Shown piece by piece: positions 42,645-51,440 of a stretch of DNA of 64,000 nt. Position 1 is the first letter of the stretch. Each line of letters opens with the position of its first letter. The translations under genes and the position numbers were made by a program. The notes under the pieces are model-generated. The model was not told where the DNA came from. It did not search any database and saw nothing but the letters and a program-made list of their open reading frames with translations. The DNA is taken from positions 62,001 through 126,000 of the forward strand of contig JABXJS010000087.1 in assembly GCA_013538855.1 (NCBI GenBank). The letters are read 5' to 3'. Source of the stretch: Herpetosiphonaceae bacterium. GTDB taxonomy: Bacteria > Chloroflexota > Chloroflexia > Chloroflexales > Herpetosiphonaceae.

Positions 42645-44111
42645 ATGCCCTTGCATGATTTAACATTGGCCGAGGCTCGCCGCCGCCTCGTTGAGCGCGA
42701 TGTTAGCTCCGTCGAGCTAACGCAGGCGGTGCTCGACCACATTCAGGCCGTTGAACCGCAGCTGCATGCCTTCCTAACCGTCACCGGCGAGCTAGCGCTC
42801 GAGCAAGCGCAGGCCGCCGACGACCGCCGCAAGAGCGGCCAAGCCAGCACACTGACTGGCATTCCGCTCGCCATCAAGGATGTGATTGTCACCAAAGACG
42901 TCACCACAACCTGTGCCTCGCGCACACTTGAGAACTGGGTCCCACCCTACGATGCGACGGTCGTCAGCCGCCTCAAAGACGCTGGCGCAGTGATGGTTGG
43001 CAAGACCAATATGGATGAGTTTGCGATGGGCTCATCCAACGAGAACAGCGCCTTTGGCCCGGCACATAACCCCTGGGACACCAGCCGCGTCCCTGGCGGC
43101 TCCTCGGGCGGGTCGGCCGCCGCCGTAGCCGCCTGCGAGGCGTTTGGCGCGCTTGGAACCGACACAGGCGGCTCGATCCGCCAGCCCGCTTCGCTCTGCG
43201 GCGTCGTTGGCATCAAGCCCACCTACGGCCGCGTCTCGCGCTACGGTCTGGTTGCCTTCGCCTCGTCGCTCGACCAGTGCGGCCCCTTCGCCCGCACCGT
43301 CGAGGATGCCGCGCTGCTGCTTGAGGCCATCGCTGGCTACGATCCGCGCGACTCGACCAGCGCCGACATTCCGGTGCCGCGCTATGCCGAGCAGCTCAAC
43401 GGCGATGTTCGCGGCCTGCGTGTGGGCGTGCCCAAGGAGTACTTTGTTGAGGGCATGGAGCCAGGCGTTGCAGCCGCCATCCGCACCGCCATCGACAATC
43501 TGCGCGATCTAGGGGCAACGATCGTCGATGTGTCGCTGCCGTATACCAAGTACGCGCTGCCGGTCTACTACATCATCGCTCCCGCCGAGGCCAGCGCCAA
43601 TCTGGCGCGCTTCGATGGTGTGCGCTACGGCGTGCGCGTCGAGGGCGGTAACCTGTGGGACGAGATCGAGAACACGCGCGGCCAGCTCATCGGCGCAGAG
43701 GTTCGCCGCCGCATTATGCTCGGCACCTATGCACTCTCCGCTGGCTACTACGACGCCTACTACCGCCGCGCCCAGAAGGTGCGCACGCTCATCCGCCGCG
43801 ACTTCCAGCAGGTCTGGGAGCAGGTCGATCTGCTGGCCGCGCCAACCTCGCCCACCGTGGCCTTCCCGCTGGGGGCCAAGGTCGACGACCCGGTGGCGAT
43901 GTATCTGTCCGATGTGTGCACGCTGCCGATCAACCTGGCTGGCGTGCCCGGCGTGGTTGTGCCCTGCGGCTTCAGCGAGGATCTGCCGGTGGGCCTCCAG
44001 CTGATCGGCAAGCCCTTCGACGAGGCCACGCTGCTGCGCGTCGCGCACGCCTACGAGCAAGATAATACCTGGATGGAGCGCCAGCCGAGCTTGGCACAGA
44101 CCACCGCCTAG
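42645..44111 (+). CDS. gatA: Asp-tRNA(Asn)/Glu-tRNA(Gln) amidotransferase subunit A
   Basis: 488 residues from the ATG at 42645 (GAGG nine bases upstream), the normal length. Amidase signature with catalytic Lys78 (PLAIKDVI), cis-Ser153 ([15 protein letters not shown]) and Ser177 ([19 protein letters not shown]). The typical GatA region [17 protein letters not shown] also matches. It releases ammonia from glutamine for GatB in the indirect synthesis of Gln- or Asn-tRNA. GatB and GatC are not adjacent, so the complex is encoded in separate places. Ends in a strong terminator. Confidence 0.97.
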   Translation: MPLHDLTLAEARRRLVERDVSSVELTQAVLDHIQAVEPQLHAFLTVTGELALEQAQAADDRRKSGQASTLTGIPLAIKDVIVTKDVTTTCASRTLENWVPPYDATVVSRLKDAGAVMVGKTNMDEFAMGSSNENSAFGPAHNPWDTSRVPGGSSGGSAAAVAACEAFGALGTDTGGSIRQPASLCGVVGIKPTYGRVSRYGLVAFASSLDQCGPFARTVEDAALLLEAIAGYDPRDSTSADIPVPRYAEQLNGDVRGLRVGVPKEYFVEGMEPGVAAAIRTAIDNLRDLGATIVDVSLPYTKYALPVYYIIAPAEASANLARFDGVRYGVRVEGGNLWDEIENTRGQLIGAEVRRRIMLGTYALSAGYYDAYYRRAQKVRTLIRRDFQQVWEQVDLLAAPTSPTVAFPLGAKVDDPVAMYLSDVCTLPINLAGVPGVVVPCGFSEDLPVGLQLIGKPFDEATLLRVAHAYEQDNTWMERQPSLAQTTA

Positions 44112-44138
44112 ACAGCTTAACAAAACCCCGCGCATACG

Positions 44139-44167
44139 AAAACCCGCTGATCTACTCAGCGGGTTTT
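44139..44167 (+). terminator. Terminator of gatA
   Basis: AAAACCCGCTGA, loop TCTAC, TCAGCGGGTTTT: twelve perfect pairs ending in a T-run. Confidence 0.95.
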
Positions 44168-44219
44168 CTGGATTCATGATACCATGCGCGCTTGCCTGTT
44201 TCAATCGGGAATTCGGCTC

Positions 44220-44248
44220 ATGACAGATCTACGCAGCCAACCTACAAT
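44220..44248 (+). promoter_or_regulatory. Promoter of the J-domain-like gene
   Basis: ATGACA (44220-44225), 17-base spacer, TACAAT (44243-44248): 5/6 matches in each hexamer. Confidence 0.65.
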
Positions 44249-44333
44249 ACACCCACTGCCATGAATCCCGCTAGCTCTGCTGACCATCCAGCACAATACT
44301 CGGCCTTGCGCCAAGGCCACCGGGGAGGTTGTG

Positions 44334-44756
44334 ATGCCGCAAAATAAAATTGTCGATCCTGCCGAGCGCTATGCCGACTACGATCGGCGGCGCTTGGAGC
44401 GCGAGCTAGACGCCGCCGAGGCCAGCGCGCGCGATCTGCACCGCCGCCTTAAGAAAATGGAGGAGCAGTTTCGCGAAACAAAACACGCCTACGATAAAAC
44501 CGTCGCGAATATGCTCTCAATCGTGCAGGAAAATTTGCAGCTCACCCACGAGTGTGAGCGCCTGCGCATCTCACTTCAGCACGAGCAGGCTGGCACCGTC
44601 GCCCACCCCAGCGGTCTGCCACGCCTGTCGGCCGAAGAGCTGAGCGCCATCCGTCGCGCAATGGCCCGGCTGCACCATCCAGATGCCGGCGGCGATGCCC
44701 AACGAATGCAGTATTGGAACGCCTTGCTCGACCAGATCGAGCGTGATCTTCAGTAA
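44334..44756 (+). CDS. Coiled-coil protein with J-domain-like HPD end
   Basis: 140 residues. The ATG at 44334 has GGAGG five bases upstream; the GTG at 44331 is too close to it. Residues 10-85 form a charged coiled coil (RRRLERELDAAEASARDLHRRL). The last 45 residues (LSAEELSAIRRAMARLHHPDAGGDAQRM) have helix II, His115-Pro116-Asp117 and part of helix III of a DnaJ domain. The HPD is what activates DnaK-type Hsp70 proteins. This is not DnaJ itself: it has no Gly/Phe region or zinc fingers. It may recruit Hsp70 to a partner held by the coiled coil. Upstream of an ABC exporter pair, but with its own promoter. Confidence 0.8.
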   Translation: MPQNKIVDPAERYADYDRRRLERELDAAEASARDLHRRLKKMEEQFRETKHAYDKTVANMLSIVQENLQLTHECERLRISLQHEQAGTVAHPSGLPRLSAEELSAIRRAMARLHHPDAGGDAQRMQYWNALLDQIERDLQ

Positions 44757-44870
44757 CCATCCACCGTTCAGTGCCGTTCTGCTTTGCCTAATCTCGCGCC
44801 GCTCGCGGCCCGATCTGTGCCTGTGGCTTAATTCATCGGTCAATAGGTTGATACAATTATGCTCATTTTG

Positions 44871-44879
44871 TGATATAGT
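44871..44879 (+). promoter_or_regulatory. Extended -10 element of the ABC exporter operon
   Basis: TGATATAGT, 32 bases before the GTG start. TTGATA lies 20 bases before the hexamer, too far for a usual -35. Confidence 0.6.
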
Positions 44880-44910
44880 GCATGGACGTGTTTGCGCGAA
44901 AGGAGGCCAT

Positions 44911-46668
44911 GTGCAACGACTAAGGCAGTATCGACGACTACTGGGCCATCTGCGGCCCTATCCGCGCCAAGTCCTGCTCGCCTACGCAGCCACATTGATC
45001 GCGCTGGGTCTCAATATTATCGTGCCCCAAGTGCTCAAAAATGCAATCGATCAGGGTATTGCCGAGGGCAGCGCCCGGGCTTTATTTATCAGCGCTGGGA
45101 TCGTCCTCGGCATCGCCGTTATGCGCAGCGGGTTTGAGTTCGCCCAGCGCTATTGGGGCGAGTGGATGAGCTACCGCGTCGGCTACGACCTGCGCAATGC
45201 GCTCTACAACAAGCTTCAGCAGGTGCCGTTCTCGTTCCACGATCAAAATCAAACTGGCGATCTGATGAGTCGCGCCACCAGCGACATCAGCGAGACCGAG
45301 CGCTTTATAGGCGTTGGCCTGCTGGAGCTAACATCAACCTTGGCGCTGATGGTTGGTGTGATTATCGCCATGATGTTTGAAAGCGTCAGCCTGGCTTGGC
45401 TCGCGCTGATCCCAATGCCATTCTTGGTCTTCTTTACCATACGCTTTGGCCTGAAGGTCGAGCCAATGTTCAAGGCAATTCAGGAGCAGATGGGCCAGCT
45501 CTCGACCGTGATGCAGGAGAGTCTCACCGGCATTCGGGTGGTGAAAGCCTTTGCCCGCGAGCCATTTGAAAAATCAAAGTTCTCGGAGAATAACACCGAG
45601 TGGTTTAATCGCCGCTTTCGCGTTATTCGCGTCTGGGCCAACAACTGGCCGCTGTTCACCTTTCTTATCGCCACCAGCGTGATGATCCTGCTCTGGTTTG
45701 GCGGGCCACGCGCCCTCGATCAGCAGATCACCGTTGGCTCGCTGTTTGCGATGATCAGCTATGTGCTGCTACTCAGCCGCCCAGCCCAGCGCCTCGGCTT
45801 CTTGGTTAACTTGGCCTCGACCGCCGTTGCTAGCTCGCGCCGCGTCTTCGAGATTATCGACACCGATGACGCCCTGGCGGATGCGCCCAACGCGATCAGC
45901 CTGCCTCACGTCACCGGCCACGTGGCCTTCGAGCACGTATCATTTGGCTATGCTGACGGACAGCGCACGCTGCGCGATATCACCTTCAGCGCCCAGCCCG
46001 GCCAGGTGATCGCCCTGATGGGGCCGACAGGCTCTGGCAAAAGCACAATCACCAACCTCATCCCGCGCTTCTATGATGTCGCCGCTGGCCAGGTGCTGAT
46101 CGACGGCCACGATGTGCGCGATGTGGCCATCAAGAGCCTGCGCCAGCACATTGGCATTGTCCAGCAGGACTCGTTCTTGTTCAGCACGAGCATCGCTGAA
46201 AATATTGCCTACGGTCGGCCTGCTGCAAGCACAGACGAGATCATCGCCGCCGCCCGCGCCGCCCAAGCCCACGACTTTATTATGAATTTCCCTGATGGCT
46301 ATGAGACCCGCGTCGGCGAGCGCGGCGTCACGCTCTCCGGCGGCCAAAAGCAGCGCATCGCCATCGCCCGCGCACTGCTGCGCGATCCGCGTATTTTGAT
46401 CCTCGATGACTCAACCTCCAGCGTTGATACCGAGACCGAGCACCTCATTCAGCAGGCGCTCAATCGGCTGATGCAGGGCCGCACCACCTTTGTGATCGCC
46501 CAGCGCCTGCTCACGCTCAAAAACGCCGATCTCATCCTGGTTCTCGATCACGGCCAGATCGTCCAGCGCGGCACGCACGCCGAGCTTGTCGAGCAGCCCG
46601 GCCTCTACCGCACCATCTATGAACTGCAGCTCAAAGATCAAGATACCATCACCGCAGCGCTAGCCTAG
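44911..46668 (+). CDS. ABC exporter half-transporter, degenerate-site subunit
   Basis: 585 residues. The GTG at 44911 has AAGGAGG four bases upstream. Six membrane helices (residues 20-300), then the nucleotide-binding domain: GPTGSGKSTI (near 371), VTLSGGQKQRIA signature, Walker B ILILDDSTSSVD, where Asp500 stands for the catalytic Glu, and VIAQRL, where Gln531 replaces the H-loop His. These losses mark the noncatalytic ATP site of a heterodimeric exporter (TM287/288 and BmrCD type). The partner is the next gene, ten bases later. Exports a drug, lipid or peptide; substrate unknown. Confidence 0.93.
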   Translation: MQRLRQYRRLLGHLRPYPRQVLLAYAATLIALGLNIIVPQVLKNAIDQGIAEGSARALFISAGIVLGIAVMRSGFEFAQRYWGEWMSYRVGYDLRNALYNKLQQVPFSFHDQNQTGDLMSRATSDISETERFIGVGLLELTSTLALMVGVIIAMMFESVSLAWLALIPMPFLVFFTIRFGLKVEPMFKAIQEQMGQLSTVMQESLTGIRVVKAFAREPFEKSKFSENNTEWFNRRFRVIRVWANNWPLFTFLIATSVMILLWFGGPRALDQQITVGSLFAMISYVLLLSRPAQRLGFLVNLASTAVASSRRVFEIIDTDDALADAPNAISLPHVTGHVAFEHVSFGYADGQRTLRDITFSAQPGQVIALMGPTGSGKSTITNLIPRFYDVAAGQVLIDGHDVRDVAIKSLRQHIGIVQQDSFLFSTSIAENIAYGRPAASTDEIIAAARAAQAHDFIMNFPDGYETRVGERGVTLSGGQKQRIAIARALLRDPRILILDDSTSSVDTETEHLIQQALNRLMQGRTTFVIAQRLLTLKNADLILVLDHGQIVQRGTHAELVEQPGLYRTIYELQLKDQDTITAALA

Positions 46669-46678
46669 GAGGAACGCG

Positions 46679-48541
46679 ATGACAACCACACGTTTACGGC
46701 AGCGCCAGCAGCCCAAAACGGACAGCGAGCTTGAGCAGAAGATTGAGGACTTGCTGCCCAAAGATAATGATAATGTCCTTGGCAAAGCCTATGATCCGCG
46801 CCTAATGCGCCGCCTGCTGCGCTTCATCCGCCCCTACAAACGCCAGATGATCTTGGCGGTCATCTTGATGTCGATCAGCTCGCTGCTCAGCGTCGCTGGC
46901 CCCTGGATTGTGGGCCAAGCGATTGACCTCGGCATCAAGTCAGGCTCGCTCAGCACGCTGCGCTTGTGGACTGCCGTCTTCATCGTCGCAGCCATCGGCG
47001 AGTGGGTCACAAACCGCGGACGCGTGCGCATCCTGGCCTTCGTGGGCACACGCGTTGTGGCCGATGTGCGCGCAGCACTCTTCAATCACCTGCACACGCT
47101 ATCGCTCAACTTCTACAATCGCTATAGCGTTGGCCGCCTGATGAGCCGCCTCGGCTCCGATGTGGACGTGCTGCAAGATTTCGTCACCTGGTCGATCACC
47201 GGCCTGGCGCGGGCGCTCTTCAGCCTGTTTGGCATCACCGTGGCCATGCTCGTGCTCAACTGGAAGCTGGCGCTGGTAACCTTCGCCGTGCTGCCGATTA
47301 TGGTCTTCATCACCAATATCTGGCGCGTGCATGTGCGCCAGGCGTATCGCTCAACCCGCGAGCGTATCGCGCTGATCAACGGCTATCTCAACGAGTCGTT
47401 GTCGGGCATCCGCGTCACCAAGAGCTTCACCCGCGAGCAGCACAACAGCGACCACTTCGATGATCTCAACCGCGCGTACTTCAATGCCAACACCCGCGCC
47501 GCACGCCTGGCAGCGCTGTTTTTCCCGGCGGTAGATTTCATCGGCTCGCTGGCAACTGCGCTTGTTGTCGCCGTCGGCGGCTGGTTGATCTTTGGCAATA
47601 CGCTCACCTCTGGCGTGCTTGTGGCTTTCCTACTCTATGTCAACCGCTTCTTTGATCCAATCTTGGAGCTAGCTCAGCGCTACAACACCTTTCAGGCGAC
47701 CATGGCCGCCTGCGAGCGCATCTTCGCCTTGATCGACACCGAATCCGATCTCGTCGATGCGCCCAACGCCACCGCGCTGCCCCCGCTGCAAGGCCGCGTC
47801 ACCTTCGACAATGTCTCTTTCGGCTACAAAGACAACGAGCCTGTGCTGCGCAATGTCACGCTTGAGGCGCAGCCTGGCGAGACGATCGCGCTCGTTGGCG
47901 AGACCGGTGCCGGCAAAAGCACGATTATTCGCCTGCTCGGCCGCTTCTTCGACGTGACCGATGGCGCGATTCTGCTCGATGGCATCGACATCCGCAGTGT
48001 CACCCAGGCCAGCCTGCGCCAGCAGCTCGGCATTGTGCTGCAGGACACATTCCTCTTTGGCGGCACCATCGCTGACAATATTCGCTATGGCCGCCTCGAT
48101 GCCAGCGATGGCGAGGTCGAAGCTGCCGCCCAAGCCGTTGGTGCCCACGAGTTCATCGCTCGGCTGCCCCAGGGCTACCAGACCGAGGTCGGCGAAAATG
48201 GCGTCAACCTGAGCGTTGGCCAGCGCCAGATGATCTCATTCGCCCGTGCGCTGCTAGCCGACCCGCGCCTGCTCATCCTCGATGAGGCCACCAGCAGCGT
48301 TGACACCACCACCGAGCGCCAGATTCAACAGGCCCTCGATACGCTGATGCGCGGACGCACCTCCTTCGTGATCGCTCACCGGCTGAGCACCATCACCAGC
48401 GCCAGCAAGATCGTGGTGCTCGACCATGGCCAGATCGTTGAGATGGGCACGCACCAGGAGCTGCTCGCCCGCCGCGGTCGCTACTTCAATCTCTACGCCA
48501 TGCAGTGGGATAGTGGCCGCCGCGCCTACAGCCTCAACTAG
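46679..48541 (+). CDS. ABC exporter half-transporter, catalytic-site subunit
   Basis: 620 residues. AGGAGG precedes the ATG. An extra amino-terminal cytoplasmic arm (residues 1-45, polar) is followed by six membrane helices and the nucleotide-binding domain. GETGAGKSTII, Walker B LLILDEATSSVD with Glu536 present, VIAHRLSTI with His567 present. The signature is LSVGQRQ, with Val513 in place of Gly. So its own Walker residues are complete, and its weak signature serves the partner's degenerate site. Together with the upstream half this is one consensus and one degenerate site. Co-transcribed; a terminator follows. Confidence 0.94.
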   Translation: MTTTRLRQRQQPKTDSELEQKIEDLLPKDNDNVLGKAYDPRLMRRLLRFIRPYKRQMILAVILMSISSLLSVAGPWIVGQAIDLGIKSGSLSTLRLWTAVFIVAAIGEWVTNRGRVRILAFVGTRVVADVRAALFNHLHTLSLNFYNRYSVGRLMSRLGSDVDVLQDFVTWSITGLARALFSLFGITVAMLVLNWKLALVTFAVLPIMVFITNIWRVHVRQAYRSTRERIALINGYLNESLSGIRVTKSFTREQHNSDHFDDLNRAYFNANTRAARLAALFFPAVDFIGSLATALVVAVGGWLIFGNTLTSGVLVAFLLYVNRFFDPILELAQRYNTFQATMAACERIFALIDTESDLVDAPNATALPPLQGRVTFDNVSFGYKDNEPVLRNVTLEAQPGETIALVGETGAGKSTIIRLLGRFFDVTDGAILLDGIDIRSVTQASLRQQLGIVLQDTFLFGGTIADNIRYGRLDASDGEVEAAAQAVGAHEFIARLPQGYQTEVGENGVNLSVGQRQMISFARALLADPRLLILDEATSSVDTTTERQIQQALDTLMRGRTSFVIAHRLSTITSASKIVVLDHGQIVEMGTHQELLARRGRYFNLYAMQWDSGRRAYSLN

Positions 48542-48569
48542 TCACCACAGGCGCTGGCAATTTTATAGC

Positions 48570-48597
48570 AACGCCGCCCAACAATATGGGCGGCGTT
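48570..48597 (+). terminator. Terminator of the ABC exporter operon
   Basis: AACGCCGCCC, loop AACAATAT, GGGCGGCGTT, then CTTCTGTT: ten perfect pairs. Confidence 0.9.
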
Positions 48598-48682
48598 CTT
48601 CTGTTAACAAGGCGGCGTGTGCTCCCGGTATGCAACTTGCCTGTTTTCTAGGGCAAAGGACAAAGCATCAAGGAGCAACACT

Positions 48683-49525
48683 ATGTCAACGAATATGCAG
48701 ACGGCCCAGCAGCACGGGCAGCACTGGGCCAATAACGAGTGGGCGCAGCGCTTCGCTCGCTTCGGCTATCTCGCCAAAGGTATCGTCTACTTGATCATCG
48801 GTATTTTGGCCGCACAGGCGGCCGTTGGCCGTGGCGGTGCCACCACCGACCGTGAGGGCGCGCTAGTCAAAATCATTCAGCAGCCGTTTGGCCAAGTGCT
48901 GTTGGGGATTATCGCCGTCGGCCTGATCAGCTACTCGCTGTGGAATCTCGCCCGTGCCATCCTCAACCTCGATGACCTTGATACGGACGCCAAGGGCATC
49001 GGCAAGCGCATCTGGTACGCGGTGATCGCGATCTCCTACGGTACGCTCGCATGGACCGCCATCCAAATGATTATCGGCAGCAGCAGCGAGAGCGGCGGCA
49101 ACAGCACGCAGGACTGGACGGCCAAGCTGCTCAGCTGGCCCTTTGGTCAGTTCCTCGTTATCGTTGTTGGGCTGGCCTTTGCCGCCGCCGCCCTGTTCGA
49201 GTTCTACAAATCCTACTCGACCAAGTTCACCAAAAAGTTCAATCTGGCCAATCTTGACGAAAAAATGCGCACAGCCGTCATCTGGCTTGGGCGGATCGGA
49301 CTAGCCGCACGCGGCATTGTGTTCGGCATCATCGCCTACTTCTTGATCATGGCCGCCGTGCAGCACAACCCCGATAAGGCCAAGGGCCTTGGCGGCGCGC
49401 TACAGCAGCTTGCCCAGCAGCCCTATGGCCCCTGGTTACTGCTTGCCGTTGCGCTCGGTGTGGTTGCATATGGACTGTACGCGATCAGCGAGGCCCGCTT
49501 TCGCCGCCTCGGCACCAACAGCTAG
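48683..49525 (+). CDS. DUF1206 membrane protein
   Basis: 280 residues. The ATG at 48683 has AAGGAG seven bases upstream. Three repeats of two membrane helices each, recognisable by FGYLAKGIVYLIIGILAAQ, YGTLAWTAIQMIIG and GLAARGIVFGIIAYFLIM with a conserved QQPFGQVLLG / WPFGQFLVI / QQPYGPWLLL element after each first helix. This is the DUF1206 triple-repeat form. No function is established for the family. Overlaps the aminotransferase stop by four bases, tail to tail. Confidence 0.9.
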   Translation: MSTNMQTAQQHGQHWANNEWAQRFARFGYLAKGIVYLIIGILAAQAAVGRGGATTDREGALVKIIQQPFGQVLLGIIAVGLISYSLWNLARAILNLDDLDTDAKGIGKRIWYAVIAISYGTLAWTAIQMIIGSSSESGGNSTQDWTAKLLSWPFGQFLVIVVGLAFAAAALFEFYKSYSTKFTKKFNLANLDEKMRTAVIWLGRIGLAARGIVFGIIAYFLIMAAVQHNPDKAKGLGGALQQLAQQPYGPWLLLAVALGVVAYGLYAISEARFRRLGTNS

Positions 49526-50631
49526 ATAGTGTAGCAGCGGCGCACTGCGGCGATCACGCTGTCAATCTCGGCATCGTGCAGCTCGGGGTAGCACGGCAGC
49601 GAAAGCACCTGCTGCGCTGCCGCCTCGGTCACCGGCAACTGCACATCACGATAGTCAGCGGCCCACGCCGGCTGGCGGTGATCAGGGATAGGATAGTGCA
49701 CATCTGTGCCGACGCCCTGCTCGCGCAGCACTGCTTGCAGTGCATCGCGGCGCTCGACCGCCACGCGCACCACATACAGGTGATGCACATGCGCTCCTGC
49801 TGGTGCTGGCGCTGGCAGCTGCAGCGGCAGATCACCGAGGCCCGCCGCATAGCGCTCCGCGATCATCTGGCGGCGCTCATTCTGGCGCTGCAAGTGCGCC
49901 AGCTTCACCTGTAAGATCGCTGCCTGCAGCGCATCAAGGCGGCTGTTGCTGCCGCCGCTGAGCGTAATCGCATACTTGTGGCTCCAGCCGTAGGTGCGCA
50001 GCTGCCGCACGCGCTCGGCCAGCTCGGCGCTATTGGTGATCACCGCGCCGCCGTCGCCGAGCGCGCCTAAGTTTTTCGTCGGATAGAATGAAAAGCAGCC
50101 AATGGCCCCAAACGTGCCCACATGCTGGCCATTCCAGCGCGCACCGTGTGCCTGCGCGCAGTCTTCAACCAGCGGCACATTGTGCTCGGCAGCCAGCGCT
50201 GCAATCTGCTCAATTGCCGCCACACGACCGTACAAGTGCACCACAACAATCGCCTTGGTGCGCGGCGTGATCTGCGCTGCCAGTTGCTGTGGATCAAGCG
50301 TCAGCGTCGCGGCGTCAACATCAGCATAGCGCGGTGTCGCGCCAAGCAGACGCGTGGCGCAGCTCGTATAGCCGCCGGCATTCGCCACCGTCACAACCTC
50401 GTCGCCTGGCCCTACGCCGAGGGCGCGCAAGCTCAGCACCAGCGCATCGGTGCCGTTGGCCAAGGACACACACTGCTGTGCACCGCACCACTCGGCCCAG
50501 GCCTGCTCAAAGGCCGCTACTTCTGGGCCAAGCACATACCAGCCGCCGATCAAGACGCGCTGCACGGCTGCGTTTAACTCAGACTCCATCGACGTATAGT
50601 GGCGCTGTAGATCATTAAAAGGTACCGGCAT
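49522..50631 (-). CDS. DegT/DnrJ/EryC1/StrS-family aminotransferase
   Basis: 369 residues from the ATG at 50631 (GAGGAG upstream). PLP-dependent fold type I: ANGTDALVLSLRALGVGPGDEV, VVHLYGRVAAIEQI, VEDCAQAHGA and FSFYPTKNLGALGDGGAV with Lys186 forming the Schiff base. QLRTYGWSHKYA and the SNSRLDALQAAIL stretch are typical for enzymes that convert 3- or 4-keto nucleotide sugars to amino sugars. The sugar is unknown. No other nucleotide-sugar gene is adjacent, though a glycosyltransferase run lies 8 kb away. Confidence 0.93.
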   Translation of the reverse strand: MPVPFNDLQRHYTSMESELNAAVQRVLIGGWYVLGPEVAAFEQAWAEWCGAQQCVSLANGTDALVLSLRALGVGPGDEVVTVANAGGYTSCATRLLGATPRYADVDAATLTLDPQQLAAQITPRTKAIVVVHLYGRVAAIEQIAALAAEHNVPLVEDCAQAHGARWNGQHVGTFGAIGCFSFYPTKNLGALGDGGAVITNSAELAERVRQLRTYGWSHKYAITLSGGSNSRLDALQAAILQVKLAHLQRQNERRQMIAERYAAGLGDLPLQLPAPAPAGAHVHHLYVVRVAVERRDALQAVLREQGVGTDVHYPIPDHRQPAWAADYRDVQLPVTEAAAQQVLSLPCYPELHDAEIDSVIAAVRRCYTI

Positions 50632-50644
50632 AATCTCCTCGCAG

Positions 50645-50667
50645 AAAAAAACCCCGCCGAAGCGGGG
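50645..50667 (-). terminator. Terminator of the NarL-type regulator
   Basis: Minus strand CCCCGC, loop TTCG, GCGGGG, then a run of T residues. A classic tetraloop terminator. Confidence 0.93.
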
Positions 50668-50690
50668 AAATCGGTCTAGTAGCCCAAACA

Positions 50691-51401
50691 CTAAGAAGAT
50701 GCGCGGCCGCGATTTTCATCATAGCCGAGCTTAATCCAGCCCTGCTGGATCGCGTGAATCACCGCCATGGTGCGGTCGTTGACCTGAAGCTTGCTCAAAA
50801 TCGACGTGATGTGGTTTTTTACCGTCTGGCCGCTGATCGAGAGCTGATTCGCGATCTCTTTATTCGACAGACCGCGTGCAATACAGTCCAGAATCTCGAT
50901 CTCGCGGCTGGTGAGCGGGGCAAACATCACCGAGTCATCGCTCATGGTCGCGTTGGCCAGCTCGCGGAACTGGTTCAGCACCCGCGAGGCCACATGCGGC
51001 TTTGAGAGCACATTATCGTTGATCAGATAGCGCCCTGATGCAACATCACGGATCATCTGCACCAATCCATGCGGGTCGATCTCCTTTGAGGCATAGGCCG
51101 CAGCACCCACCTTGATCGCGTTGAACAGCTGCTCATCGTCATCGTGAATACTCAGCACAATGATGCCCATACGCGGCGAGCGGCGCTTCAGCACACGCGC
51201 AACCTCAAGCCCATTTAATCCTGGCAGATTAATATCCAGCAGCACCACATTGGGGCTAAGCGTCTCGGTGAGCTTAATCGCCTCTGTGCCGTTTTCGGCC
51301 TGTCCCACCACCTCGATATCAGCCTCGGCGCTGAGACTCCAGCAAATGCCCTGCCGAAATAAAGGATGATCATCAATAATCAACACCTTGATCGTATCCA
51401 C
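50691..51401 (-). CDS. NarL/LuxR-family response regulator
   Basis: 236 residues. Receiver domain with acidic pair IIDDHPLFRQG, phosphorylated Asp56 (VVLLDINLPG), switch Ser/Thr region IIVLSIHDDD and Lys in YASKEI. The LuxR helix-turn-helix (LTSREIEILDCIARGLSNKEIANQLSISGQTVKNH) covers residues 163-225. Activated by the upstream DegS-like kinase, 39 bases away. A DNA-binding transcription factor. Confidence 0.95.
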   Translation of the reverse strand: MDTIKVLIIDDHPLFRQGICWSLSAEADIEVVGQAENGTEAIKLTETLSPNVVLLDINLPGLNGLEVARVLKRRSPRMGIIVLSIHDDDEQLFNAIKVGAAAYASKEIDPHGLVQMIRDVASGRYLINDNVLSKPHVASRVLNQFRELANATMSDDSVMFAPLTSREIEILDCIARGLSNKEIANQLSISGQTVKNHITSILSKLQVNDRTMAVIHAIQQGWIKLGYDENRGRASS

Positions 51402-51440
51402 ACTGTCTCCTTCTAGCAGATCACACGGGGAAGCTGCGGG

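Noticed and set aside
43509-44204. Minus-strand open frame over the end of gatA
   Set aside because: Runs through the gatA terminator hairpin and mirrors conserved GatA codons.
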